The position numbers were made by a program, and so were the translations under genes. 64,000 bases of DNA from Parvibaculum sp041688015. GTDB lineage: Bacteria; Pseudomonadota; Alphaproteobacteria; Parvibaculales; Parvibaculaceae. The number at the start of each line of letters is the position of its first letter. Positions within the stretch are counted from its first letter, which is position 1. The stretch covers positions 1 to 64,000 of the forward strand of contig JBDNIY010000008.1 of the NCBI GenBank assembly GCA_041688015.1, in the 5' to 3' direction. Under the pieces are notes generated by a model. That model ran no database searches. It worked only from the letters and a program-made list of their open reading frames with translations, and was not told the DNA's origin. Shown here one piece after another: positions 8,948-18,017 of the stretch.

Positions 8948-10013
8948 GCTGACGTTTCTCTTCGGCAACGATTTTCAGATCTTCACGCACCATTTCAGCG
9001 CAGAGCGCTTCGACCGAAGTTTCGTGTTTCCAGCCAAGCTTGGTATGTGCCTTCGTCGGATCACCCTGCAAAAGTTCGACTTCTGTGGGGCGGAAGTAGC
9101 GCGGATCAACCTCTACAAGGCAGCGCCCTGTGGCAATATTATATCCCTTTTCGTCGGCACCCCTGCCCTTCCATTCAAGCTTGATGCCCACTTCAGCAAA
9201 GGACCATTCAACAAACTGGCGGACCTCGGTCGTGATACCCGTCGCCAGCACGTAGTCATCGGCTTCTTCCTGCTGGGTCATGAGCCACATGCCTCGGACA
9301 TACTCGCGCGCATGGCCCCAATCACGCTTGGCGTCCAGATTGCCCAAATAGAGCTTGTCTTGATAACCCAGGTGAATAGCCGCCGCTGCACGGGTGATTT
9401 TCCGCGTCACAAAGGTTTCACCACGCAGCGGGCTTTCATGATTAAAGAGAATGCCGTTGGAGGCGTGAATGCCATAGGCTTCACGATAGTTCACGACGGT
9501 CCAATAGGCATAAAGTTTGGCCGCTGCATAAGGGCTGCGAGGATAAAAGGGCGTCGTCTCGCTTTGGGGAACTTCCTGCGCCTTGCCATAAAGTTCGGAC
9601 GTAGAGGCCTGATAGAAACGGGTTTTATCTTCAAGACCAAGAATGCGTATCGCCTCAAGAAGGCGCAACGCCCCTATCGCATCAGCGTTGGCGGTGTATT
9701 CTGCCGTCTCGAAGCTCACTTGCACATGGCTTTGTGCCGCGAGGTTATAGATTTCGTCGGGTTGCGTTTGTTGAACAATACGGATCAAGTTCGTCGAATC
9801 CGTCATATCCCCATAGTGCAGGACAAAGCGCTGGTTTTGCTCATGGGGGTCCTGATAGAGGTGCTCAATGCGACCAGTATTGAACGAAGACGAGCGCCGC
9901 TTCAGCCCGTGAACAGTGTAGCCCTTCTCCAGCAACAAATCAGAGAGATAAGCGCCGTCCTGCCCCGTCACACCGGTAATCAAGGCGACTTTTCCATTAT
10001 ATTTTTTTGCCAT
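8937..10013 (-). CDS. gmd: GDP-mannose 4,6-dehydratase
   Basis: Converts GDP-D-mannose to GDP-4-keto-6-deoxy-D-mannose, the substrate of Fcl. The NADP site is ALITGVTGQDGAYLSDLL, followed by the family signature LKRRSSSFNTGRIEHLY. The catalytic STSELYGKAQEVPQSETTPF and YPRSPYAAAKLYAYW segments are intact. Length is 358 residues, as expected. It is the first gene of the leftward gmd-fcl pair, so this locus can make GDP-L-fucose (or GDP-D-rhamnose if another reductase exists elsewhere). Confidence 0.96.
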   Translation of the reverse strand: MAKKYNGKVALITGVTGQDGAYLSDLLLEKGYTVHGLKRRSSSFNTGRIEHLYQDPHEQNQRFVLHYGDMTDSTNLIRIVQQTQPDEIYNLAAQSHVQVSFETAEYTANADAIGALRLLEAIRILGLEDKTRFYQASTSELYGKAQEVPQSETTPFYPRSPYAAAKLYAYWTVVNYREAYGIHASNGILFNHESPLRGETFVTRKITRAAAAIHLGYQDKLYLGNLDAKRDWGHAREYVRGMWLMTQQEEADDYVLATGITTEVRQFVEWSFAEVGIKLEWKGRGADEKGYNIATGRCLVEVDPRYFRPTEVELLQGDPTKAHTKLGWKHETSVEALCAEMVREDLKIVAEEKRQHVE

Positions 10014-10354
10014 ACTGTAGCGGACCCGCTGACCCCTCTATTTCGTAACTATCAACGTCATTGATTATAGATAAAGCAGCGTTGCCCGATAGTGAACCAA
10101 ATTCATTTTGAACGACGTCCATGGCCAAAAGAGGCTTTCTATCATACGACACGTCAAAACTGGATTAGCACGCCATTCACGAAAATCTAAAAACCAAACC
10201 TATTCTGGTTCAAGGGTAGTCAAATAATGACACCCGTTCGAAAGGTTTCTCGCATTTTATCAGGGGCTACCGTATTCAGCCCAGGCCGCGAAATCCGAGA
10301 GTATGCTCCTCATAAAGAATGAGGTTTTATTGTTGCGGCCAGGAGGCACGATAA
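10014..10354. other. Divergent intergenic region between gmd and the second O-antigen ligase
   Basis: These 341 AT-rich bases must hold the promoters for the leftward gmd-fcl pair and the rightward ligase gene. I see no gene in it. The right end holds a small hairpin with a T-run (listed separately) and a strong AGGAGG ribosome-binding site at 10341-10346. Confidence 0.6.
10308..10330 (+). promoter_or_regulatory. Leader hairpin with T-run upstream of ligase gene
   Basis: CCTCAT and ATGAGG form a 6-base stem around a 5-base loop, followed at once by TTTTATTG. It ends 11 bases before the AGGAGG of the ligase gene. It could act as a weak attenuator in the leader; no upstream gene on this strand needs a terminator here. 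Confidence 0.35.
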
Positions 10355-11806
10355 TTGGAAAACGATATCACCCAATTCCGCTCACAACGGGACGTCCGAC
10401 GGTCAACGAACAAGAGCGACGGATGGCTATTTGCAGGCCTCCTGCTAGTACTTGCGGTTGCCCCACTCCCACTCGGAAGCAATAGACCACTCCCAATGTC
10501 ACTCCTGAGTGCATTTGTTGGCGTACTTCTTACCGTTTGGGCAATGTTTTGGGTCACTAACCGAACTTCGACGCATTCACAGCTTCGAGGCATCAAATGG
10601 CCCTCGATATTATATATCACCATTTGCGTCTGGATTTTCGTCCAGTGGCTACCATGGCTGCCTGCACAGCTTTCAGATCCGACCTGGGTAGCAGCATCCA
10701 AGCTACTTGGTCGGAACTTACAGGGACGAATTTCCATCAATCCGGAGGCGACACTTACTGGTTTTATGCATCTTCTAACTTACGCTGGCGTCTTTTGGCT
10801 GACATTCAACCTTACACGAACCTCTGAACGCGCTTGGATCGGCATCCGAACGATCGCACTAATAGGCGGCGCTTACGCCTTTTACGGAATTGCCATCTAT
10901 ATGTCCGGCAATGGATGGATTTTGATCTACCCAAAATGGACGTATTACGAATCTCTGACCAGCACTTTCGTGAACCGCAATTCCTACGCTACCTTTGCCG
11001 GTCTCAGCCTGCTATGCGCGGTTGCATTGTTGCTCAATCACATAAAGCCCTTTTTCGCTCTCAAACATCCATTGCGGGCAAAGATCGTTATTATTGTCGA
11101 GCAGCTCGCCGCGAAGTCGGCATGGAAAACACTGCTAGTCCTATCCATCGCAATGTCACTGTTTCTAACCCAGTCACGAGGTGGTGTGGCCTCAACCTTG
11201 TGTGGATTGCTCGCAGTCATCTTGATCCATGTCGTTCAGCAGCGGCTCAAAAAACGTCATATATTCTATATTGTATTAGCACTTGCGCTCCTCACCATCG
11301 TCATATTTGCAGTAAGCGGGAACCCCCTCTCCAAAAGACTTGAGATTGAGAAAGTTGAATCGAGTGTTACTTTCCGCAACAACATGTACGCGATAGTTGT
11401 AGATGCCATCGCAGCCTCACCTCTTACTGGAACCGGCTTTGGCACCTATGCCGATGTCATTCCAGCCTATAAGCCTGAAGGGGGTATCTCCGCACTGCTC
11501 ATTTGGGACAAAGCACATAATACCTATCTCGAAAATGCACTGGAGCTCGGATTGCCTGCTGCGCTGCTACTAAATTTTTCGATTTTTCTTATAGCTATTC
11601 AAACCGCACGCGGCACGGCCAATCGCAAACGCGATAAATTGATTCCTGCACTTGGCGTCGGTGCCACAATTTTAGTTGGATTACATTCTCTCGTGGATTT
11701 CAGCCTACAGATTCCTGCTGTGACAATCCTCTACGCCGCGATCATGGGTATAGCGACAAGCCAATCATGGAGTAGCCAAAGAATACCTATCGTGAGCGAG
11801 ACTTAA
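10355..11806 (+). CDS. O-antigen ligase family protein (second copy)
   Basis: A 483-residue polytopic membrane protein with the Wzy_C/O-antigen ligase core. About 12 hydrophobic segments flank a loop with NRNSYATFAGL, then TQSRGG, then SPLTGTGFGTYADVIPAYKPEG and DKAHNTYLENALELG. The translation start is a TTG, chosen because a perfect AGGAGG lies eight bases before it and the protein then begins just ahead of the first membrane helix. With the Wzc, Wza-like and outer-membrane genes nearby, it may be the polymerase of an exopolysaccharide. Its 3' end overlaps the convergent gene by 20 bases. Confidence 0.82.
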   Translation: MENDITQFRSQRDVRRSTNKSDGWLFAGLLLVLAVAPLPLGSNRPLPMSLLSAFVGVLLTVWAMFWVTNRTSTHSQLRGIKWPSILYITICVWIFVQWLPWLPAQLSDPTWVAASKLLGRNLQGRISINPEATLTGFMHLLTYAGVFWLTFNLTRTSERAWIGIRTIALIGGAYAFYGIAIYMSGNGWILIYPKWTYYESLTSTFVNRNSYATFAGLSLLCAVALLLNHIKPFFALKHPLRAKIVIIVEQLAAKSAWKTLLVLSIAMSLFLTQSRGGVASTLCGLLAVILIHVVQQRLKKRHIFYIVLALALLTIVIFAVSGNPLSKRLEIEKVESSVTFRNNMYAIVVDAIAASPLTGTGFGTYADVIPAYKPEGGISALLIWDKAHNTYLENALELGLPAALLLNFSIFLIAIQTARGTANRKRDKLIPALGVGATILVGLHSLVDFSLQIPAVTILYAAIMGIATSQSWSSQRIPIVSET

Positions 11807-12524
11807 AATCACCGAGGGTCTTTTCGATTAATCTATCAAATTTTTTCTGCTCAGATTTGTCAATAAGCACAGCCCTTCGGATCGCCGCTCGAGCTGTCAA
11901 GGTATTTTCAAGATATATGTCAATTAGCGCAGGGCGCAAAATTGAGTATTGCCACATCTTTCGAAAGTCGTTTTCCGTGAATTGTCGGGCGCCATCATCA
12001 AGGAAATTCCACATTCGTCCGCCAACACGTGCGCGAAGCATTATGCTCGAGGCTTCTTGAGGTCCAAGAAAATACGACATGCGCAAAAGACCTACGACTT
12101 CCTCAGACGGTACGGATAGTTCAGAGCGAGCATAAGCATCAAGGCTCCAAGGAAAGGGCCTTGCTGGCGCCGCCGCAATTGCCGCCTCGAAAGTGACCAA
12201 AGCAGACCTCAACTCCTCGCTCCGCTGCGTCGGATCTTTCAATCCAGCAGCCCTTCGCATCTCCAATCGTCCAAGGTCTTGCAAAAGTTTGAAGTCATGC
12301 GAAAGCACAAAGGTCGCATTTTCGTAGCGAGCAATTGCCTCGTCTAGCCCCGTGGTCGAAATATCTCTACCAGATTCCAAGGATCGCGCCACACTCGACG
12401 GAACCATCGCCATCTGAGCGTATGCCAATATTCTCGGACCGGATATGGCGAGAAGAAGCAGTCCAATTCCAAATACACTCACCGCCATCAACCAGCGACG
12501 CGTCGTTCTTACTTCAGTTGACAT
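11787..12524 (-). CDS. Membrane-anchored protein of the polysaccharide cluster, function unknown
   Basis: A 245-residue protein with one N-terminal membrane helix (RRWLMAVSVFGIGLLLLAISG) and a helical, probably periplasmic remainder. I do not recognise a catalytic motif. Repeated Ala/Leu-rich helices such as LDEAIARYENATFVLSHDFKLL followed by LRSALVTFEAAIAAAPARPFPW resemble TPR-like packing. The ATG at 12524 overlaps the end of the Wzc gene by 11 bases, so it is coupled to it and probably assists polymer assembly or export. Similar small helical proteins occur next to Wzc/ligase genes in alphaproteobacterial exopolysaccharide loci; that link is inference. Confidence 0.6.
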   Translation of the reverse strand: MSTEVRTTRRWLMAVSVFGIGLLLLAISGPRILAYAQMAMVPSSVARSLESGRDISTTGLDEAIARYENATFVLSHDFKLLQDLGRLEMRRAAGLKDPTQRSEELRSALVTFEAAIAAAPARPFPWSLDAYARSELSVPSEEVVGLLRMSYFLGPQEASSIMLRARVGGRMWNFLDDGARQFTENDFRKMWQYSILRPALIDIYLENTLTARAAIRRAVLIDKSEQKKFDRLIEKTLGDFKSRSR

Positions 12525-14778
12525 AGTACCGACTGTATCGACGATAATAGTAACCACCATCGCCATAGCCGTATTTGGCTTGTTTGGTGGTATCCACCAC
12601 GTTCAAAACGACGCCCGCAATATCGGCTCCATAGTTTTTCAGTTCCTTCACGCCGCCAAGCGCTGCTTCCTTTGGCGTTTCAGACCAGCGGACAACAAAG
12701 ACTGTCTTGTCAACGAGGCGTGAAAGCGCACGAGAATCCGATACCGGCAACACGGGCGCTGAGTCGAGCACGACAAGATCGTATTTGCCGCGCACATCTG
12801 CGAGTAATCGCTGCATTTGCCCTGACGTCAAAACGTCTAGCGGATTGGCAGAGCCCGACGCGACGGGGATATAATGCATTGCCGTCGCATCATCGACAAC
12901 AAGCGCTTCCTCAAAGGCTGCTTGCCCAGCTAAAAGCTCAACCAGCCCGAGCTTGGGACTGGCTAACTTGAACATTTTGTGTACAGACGGGTGACGTAAG
13001 TCGCAGTCAATCAGCATCACCCGAAGCCCGGCTTCTGCCGCTGCGCGCGCAAAACTAACAGACATCGTAGTTTTGCCTTCATTCGGCAGGGCAGAGGTAA
13101 ACAGCAAAACTTTCGGCGGGCTATCGACGTTGGATAGAGCCAGCGCGCTTCGCAAGCTTCGCAGCGCCTCTGAATAAGCCGAAAGCGGTTTGGACAGAAG
13201 ATAATCCTGCGGCGTTAGCCTCTTTTCGCCAGGACCTTTTTTGTCTGCAACCATTGGAACAGAGACGAGATGCGCAAGCCCGAGTGTCTCTTCCACTTCC
13301 TTCGATGTATGCAAGCTGTTGTCAAAGTGCTCAAGCAACAGAGCTACACCCACACCAATCATCGCGGAGAGCATCAGGGCCACAGCGCCTACTAGACTCT
13401 TTTTGGGATAGGCCGGAGAGGTCGGCATGGTGGCTACAGATATAACGCGCGAGTCTGGCGTCTGGAGATCGCCCTGCTGGGTCGTTTCCTTGTAGCGATT
13501 GAGGAAGGATTCATAGACGGTCTTGTTCGCGTCCGCTTCTCGCACCAATTCACGCAACTGCACGAAAGCCTGATTGTTCATATTCGCAGTGCCCTTAAGA
13601 TCGTTCAGGCTCTTCTGCAGTGAATCGACACGCGATTGTGCAATGACAGCTTCGTTCTGAATGCTTCCGACGATCCGCTGCACCTCTCGGCCAATCTGGC
13701 GCTGAATATCCTTACGCTGCGCATCAATGTTGAGAATAGCGGGATGCCGCGGGCCATATTTTGACGACAGATCCGCCTGTTGGCGCGCGAGTTCAGCTTC
13801 CTGGCCGCGCAGAGTTGAGATCGTCTGGGATTGCAGCACGTCAGCGACCGATTCAATGCTGCCACCGGCACCTAGAATCTGCTTGGCGCGCGTATATTTG
13901 GCCTGCTTTTCGGCAAGGTTGGTCTTAGCCAAAATCAATTGTGCATTAAGTTCTGACAGCTGTTGGTCGTTGATGGTCGTCCCACCAGCGTCTTGTAGCC
14001 CGTTCTGACTGCGGTAAATCTCAGCCGCCCGCTCAGAATCCTGTACCTGAGTGCGCAAGGTCGAAAGGCGCGACGAAAGCCATTCATTGGCTTTCTTGGT
14101 CGCATCAAATTTGGCTTCCAGTTGATCAACAACATAGGTGTCGGCCAAGGCATTTGCGATCTTGGCCGCCTTGCGCGGATCCTCAGATGAAAACGTCAAA
14201 GACAAGATATAAGTCAAACCGCGCCGAGAAACATCAGTTCGCCCCACGACCGCATTAATAACGCTGTTGAGCGTCGCTTCGCGCTGCTGCTCTTCATCAA
14301 GTGGCACCGCATCCGATGCATTGCTTAAGAGCGCAGCGACCCAGGCTCGCGGATTAATCCAGTTCAAGACAGATGGCGGCTTCAGCGCGCCGTTGAACTC
14401 CGGATCGTCGACCAGATGAAGTTCTTCCACCACGCGGCGCGCCACCGACCGCGAGCGCAGAATTTCAACCTGACTGTCAACTGTCGCCGAATCCCCGCCC
14501 AGCCCTGACATCACAGCTTCGACGTCCATCACTTGGGTCTTTTGCTGATCAAGTAGAATAAGCGTCTCGGCGGAATAGAGCGGCGTCAGCTGAAATACAG
14601 CCACCAATGCAAGGCCTGTCAAACCCAGCGTAATCCCTACGATAACGCCAAGCCGTTTGCGCAGCGCCCGAATGATGGCAAGAACATCAAAATCGATTAA
14701 ACCCGCATCATCAACACCGACGTCACCATAGACCCCGCCATTGGTCTTTTGACCACCACTTCTTACTGGTGCATTCAT
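12514..14778 (-). CDS. Polysaccharide co-polymerase / tyrosine autokinase (Wzc-like)
   Basis: Controls chain length and export of exopolysaccharide in the inner membrane. A Wzz domain spans about residues 28-130 with the first membrane helix near 42-64. A long periplasmic coiled-coil region (about 220-430) ends at the second helix near 462-482. The cytoplasmic BY-kinase domain has Walker A (SALPNEGKTT, 562-571), Walker A' (VMLIDCDLR, 587-595) and Walker B (YDLVVLDSA, 666-674). The tail from 736 to 752 contains eight tyrosines, the autophosphorylation cluster. Kinase and Wzz parts are fused as in Gram-negative Wzc/ExoP. It is followed, overlapping, by the small helical protein. Confidence 0.93.
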   Translation of the reverse strand: MNAPVRSGGQKTNGGVYGDVGVDDAGLIDFDVLAIIRALRKRLGVIVGITLGLTGLALVAVFQLTPLYSAETLILLDQQKTQVMDVEAVMSGLGGDSATVDSQVEILRSRSVARRVVEELHLVDDPEFNGALKPPSVLNWINPRAWVAALLSNASDAVPLDEEQQREATLNSVINAVVGRTDVSRRGLTYILSLTFSSEDPRKAAKIANALADTYVVDQLEAKFDATKKANEWLSSRLSTLRTQVQDSERAAEIYRSQNGLQDAGGTTINDQQLSELNAQLILAKTNLAEKQAKYTRAKQILGAGGSIESVADVLQSQTISTLRGQEAELARQQADLSSKYGPRHPAILNIDAQRKDIQRQIGREVQRIVGSIQNEAVIAQSRVDSLQKSLNDLKGTANMNNQAFVQLRELVREADANKTVYESFLNRYKETTQQGDLQTPDSRVISVATMPTSPAYPKKSLVGAVALMLSAMIGVGVALLLEHFDNSLHTSKEVEETLGLAHLVSVPMVADKKGPGEKRLTPQDYLLSKPLSAYSEALRSLRSALALSNVDSPPKVLLFTSALPNEGKTTMSVSFARAAAEAGLRVMLIDCDLRHPSVHKMFKLASPKLGLVELLAGQAAFEEALVVDDATAMHYIPVASGSANPLDVLTSGQMQRLLADVRGKYDLVVLDSAPVLPVSDSRALSRLVDKTVFVVRWSETPKEAALGGVKELKNYGADIAGVVLNVVDTTKQAKYGYGDGGYYYRRYSRYYVN

Positions 14779-14932
14779 TCGGTGTTCCTGGCTGGGTTCT
14801 TGGATCGCATCGAACCTATTCGATCAAAATTCAACAAACGCTTAATAGAATACGAACGAGGGCAGGATACATTTTCAGATCCTGCCCCCATTATCTCCTT
14901 AGAGAGATCGTTCTCATATGGTGCCGAAACGC

Positions 14933-16219
14933 TTAAAGTTTGCCCGTTAGCGTCAAACCGACGATGTTCCGCTTATAGTCAACGCCTGGGGCTGTTGAAC
15001 TGCGATCCGTGTAGTTATACCCCACATTAATCGAGAAATTCCGGTTCAACAGGTAGTCGGCACCAAATCCGGCCGTCGTAATATCGTCCGTGCGGCTCGC
15101 GCCGGTGTAATCATCATTCTGATACCCGACGTTGGCGTTCAAAAGGACGTTGCGAAACAGTTCATGGTCAACACGCAAACCAACTGACTGGGAGAGATAA
15201 CCCGACGCCACCAAAACGGTTTCATTCACGATCGAATCCGCATTAAGGGTCACAGTCGTCAAAGGTGTCGCATACCACTCGATATCCGCCCCGTAAGAAA
15301 GGCCGTTAATATCGGAGAGAGCAGCGGAGTCATAGTTCTGCACCTGATACCCGATATAAAATCCACCCTGCGCCAAGTTTGACAGACGGAAATCGGAACC
15401 AATCACGGCAGCATAGCCTTTTGAATCACGGTTCAGTGCCACGGCAGGCGGATGTTGATCGTATTTGCGCTGATTGATCGTACCCTTCACATAAACATTC
15501 GTGTCCGGGGAAACGTCATAACCAACTTTCAGAGACTCATCATATTCCTTACGGTCTCGGAAATCCTGAGGGATCGCTACACCTGTCGTCGACACAACGC
15601 TGTCATAGTTATAATTGTTATAATTGCCGGTAATCGATGCCGTCATGCGATTAAATCGCTGAGAAATACCTGCAGATCCGGTCAACAATGTATAAGGAAC
15701 AGGTTCGGCAGCCGCGCTAGGAGAGCTCGGATCGCCACGATCTTCATGCAACTTCTGATAGCCCAATGCGCCGGTCAGCTGGGTGTCGCGCGTCACATCA
15801 ATGCGACCGTCCGCACTAACGTTCCAATCAAGGCGATTTTCGTCACTGTGGGAGCTATACAAGCTCTTTGAAACACCCGCGTTGAAGTTCAACGCGTTTC
15901 GACTCCAGTTCGAATAGACAAACATTGCCGAGGCGAGTTTCGTGACAAAATCACTCTTGGTATTGGTGTCGGTCGCATAAATATTATCATCATACGATCC
16001 AGTCACGCTCGCCTGAGGATAAGCTGTGAACGCACCAGCGTGAATACCGACAGCGTCATAGCCAGGACGCGTCCGATCACGCACGCTACCGCGCATATCG
16101 CTCATTTGAATGCCCGCATCGGAATTACCCAGATTTGGCGCTCCATCGGCATAACTGGTTCCGGCATACAATGACGCCAGAGCAGCAGTGATCAAGATTT
16201 TGGAAAGCGATGACGACAT
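14933..16219 (-). CDS. Outer-membrane beta-barrel protein of the exopolysaccharide cluster
   Basis: A 428-residue secreted protein with a signal peptide (ITAALASLYAGTSYADG) and many alternating, aromatic-ended strands typical of a barrel, ending in GLTLTGKL. It resembles the outer_membrane_beta-barrel (BBP2-like) proteins that accompany Wza/Wzc genes in alphaproteobacteria, where a role in polymer passage through the outer membrane is suspected. It lies 154 bases upstream of the Wzc gene on the same strand. No periplasmic domain or plug is apparent. Specific function unknown. Confidence 0.75.
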   Translation of the reverse strand: MSSSLSKILITAALASLYAGTSYADGAPNLGNSDAGIQMSDMRGSVRDRTRPGYDAVGIHAGAFTAYPQASVTGSYDDNIYATDTNTKSDFVTKLASAMFVYSNWSRNALNFNAGVSKSLYSSHSDENRLDWNVSADGRIDVTRDTQLTGALGYQKLHEDRGDPSSPSAAAEPVPYTLLTGSAGISQRFNRMTASITGNYNNYNYDSVVSTTGVAIPQDFRDRKEYDESLKVGYDVSPDTNVYVKGTINQRKYDQHPPAVALNRDSKGYAAVIGSDFRLSNLAQGGFYIGYQVQNYDSAALSDINGLSYGADIEWYATPLTTVTLNADSIVNETVLVASGYLSQSVGLRVDHELFRNVLLNANVGYQNDDYTGASRTDDITTAGFGADYLLNRNFSINVGYNYTDRSSTAPGVDYKRNIVGLTLTGKL

Positions 16220-16333
16220 GGTCTATCCCCACAAACGGCAATATCAATTTCGGAAAAGCGAACAACTTCAAATAGAGGCACGAACCCACCCGGTTAGATC
16301 AACCGTCACCGGGTCAACCCCGAACGCATATTT

Positions 16334-16880
16334 CTAGCTCGCACTCGCAGGCTTCTCGGGTGTCGAGGAGTAGGTCCTTGAGGATGCGTTACCATTGGTG
16401 TTCTGCTGCTGGATTGAGGCCGTCCGCGTATTGTCGCCGGTCTGCACTGCAGCGGCAAACGACGAGCTACCGTTCGCAGACACATTGGCGGCCATCCGCG
16501 TAGCCAAATCAGGATTATTCAGACCAATTTGCGCAATCGCAGCACCCAAGCCTTGGCCGCCCGCGCTCGCCAACTCTGCATTGTTAGCAAGCAATGTCTT
16601 AATTGCCGGGTTTTGCGAATTGTCGAACACGGTTCAGAACAGCATTACCGGCCGTTTCCGGGTCCGCCGCGTTTGCCACCAAATTTTCGATAGCAGCCTG
16701 AAGGCCTGCAGGGTCATTCTGATACTGAATAACCAGCGCCTCAACGGCAGTGACCTGCACATCAAGCGCGGTTTGCTGCACTTCCGTTGTTGTCGCGGCG
16801 GTATCAGCGTAAGCGCCTGAGAGAGCGCCTGCGGCCAAAAGCCCAACGGCGCACACTGTCGCTAAAAGAATCTTTTTCAT
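16334..16880 (-). pseudogene. Secreted low-complexity protein, interrupted by a frameshift
   Basis: The gene starts MKKILLATVCAVGLLAAGAL with a clear signal peptide cut after AYA. The first frame runs through ALVIQYQNDPAGLQAAIENL to NAVLNRVRQ and stops at 16599. A second frame overlapping by 32 bases continues in the same style, FDNSQNPAIKTLLANNAELA to the end at 16334, with matching Ala/Asn-rich composition. The two halves read as one protein of about 180 residues if one base is lost or gained near 16620-16635. A separate GTG start for the second half, or a sequencing error, cannot be excluded. Function unknown; it lies inside the Wza-Wzc export cluster. Confidence 0.6.
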
Positions 16881-16881
16881 T

Positions 16882-16935
16882 ATGCCTATTCCCTCCAAAA
16901 CTGTCGGGATGCCTATTCCCTCCAAAACTGCCGGG
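16882..16935 (-). repeat. 27-bp tandem duplication carrying the ribosome-binding site
   Basis: Two adjacent 27-base copies (16882-16908 and 16909-16935) differ at one base. Read on the minus strand each contains GGAGGGAATAGGCAT, so the Shine-Dalgarno of the secreted-protein gene is present twice, one copy placed correctly before the ATG at 16880 and one 27 bases upstream. This is a recent slippage-type duplication in the leader. Confidence 0.9.
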
Positions 16936-17151
16936 CCGCTCACAAACCCCACCTTTAACCTTTTGTACACCTACAGCAAATCAAACCTGGTGTCGAAGTC
17001 CGTCGCACCGCAATGCCCAAACAAGCCGGATTTTCATCTCTTTTCAGAGCCGGCTATTGCAAAGATGCCATGGCATCTTGGGTATCAGACATCGCCGCCC
17101 CAGCAAATCGCGCATGTTAACTATGATTGCTGAAATCATTTCAATCGGAAC

Positions 17152-17787
17152 TTAGAAAAAACGTTCCGGAACCCTCACAATATCGCCGGGCAGCACAGGC
17201 ACAGATTGGCTTGCCGCATATTGCGATTCATCTTTGCCGTCGCGTGTTATGTATACTTGGGTCTGATTGGCGCGGTAGGTATAGCCGCCCGCAACGGCCA
17301 CCGCGTTCAGCACGTTCATGCCGTTCGTATAGGGATATTCTCCCGGCTTCCCCACTTCCCCGATGATATAAAATGGCCGATAGTTCAACACTTCGGCGCT
17401 CACCTTGGGGTTTGTGAGATAACCCTGCTTCAGTTTATCGCCAATTTCAGACTGAAATTCATCAAGTGTCAGCCCAGCCGCTTGAACCGCGCCGATCAAC
17501 GGCAGCGAGACTTTTCCCGAACCGGTTACGTCGAACTCGCCCGACAAATCCTGTTCGCCAAAAACAATAACGCGAAGCTTGTCGCCAGAACCAAGACGGT
17601 AATCAATCCCTGTGTCTGAACCCGGGGCTGCTGACACGATGCCTGCTTGCGGGACCACTGGTGTTAGATCGCCACCGCCCGCGTTTGCGCAGGCAGCGAG
17701 CACTAACAATATTCCACCAGCGACAACAACTTTCAAAGCCCCATAAAGCTGTCCCGCCGTGCATTGATCCCCAGCCACTTTAGACAA
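17152..17787 (-). CDS. Polysaccharide export lipoprotein (Wza-like, short)
   Basis: An outer-membrane polysaccharide export protein of about 211 residues. The signal peptide ends in the lipobox LVLAAC. The Poly_export domain follows (IDYRLGSGDKLRVIVFGEQD, then GEFDVTGSGKVSLPLIGAV), then one SLBB domain (FYIIGEVGKPGEYPYTNGM and onward). It is shorter than E. coli Wza, lacking the C-terminal amphipathic helix, as in many rhizobial ExoF/Wza homologues; the nearby beta-barrel may supply the outer-membrane pore. The TTG at 17787 is chosen because GAGAGG lies eight bases upstream and the signal peptide then fits; starts at 17826 or 17838 are possible. Confidence 0.85.
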   Translation of the reverse strand: MSKVAGDQCTAGQLYGALKVVVAGGILLVLAACANAGGGDLTPVVPQAGIVSAAPGSDTGIDYRLGSGDKLRVIVFGEQDLSGEFDVTGSGKVSLPLIGAVQAAGLTLDEFQSEIGDKLKQGYLTNPKVSAEVLNYRPFYIIGEVGKPGEYPYTNGMNVLNAVAVAGGYTYRANQTQVYITRDGKDESQYAASQSVPVLPGDIVRVPERFF

Positions 17788-18017
17788 AACCACGTCCTCT
17801 CTACTCGAATTGGTGCCGCCAACCATGCGACATGGCATCCAAATTATTAGCCCCACCCATGAAGGCGTAATCGACTTGCGCTATCTCTAACACCGTTTTT
17901 TACCGCTGAGGTACTTCGATTGCGAAGTTAATGGCGCAAATTAAACTTAAAGTTAAATTGCTAGGCCACGTAGAACCGTTAATCAACAGCGGATTGAGGC
18001 ATCGCATAATCCTCTGT

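Noticed and set aside
8931..10064. Long open frame on the plus strand (377 codons) opposite gmd
   Set aside because: It is the antisense shadow of gmd, which has complete family motifs; no recognisable protein on this strand.
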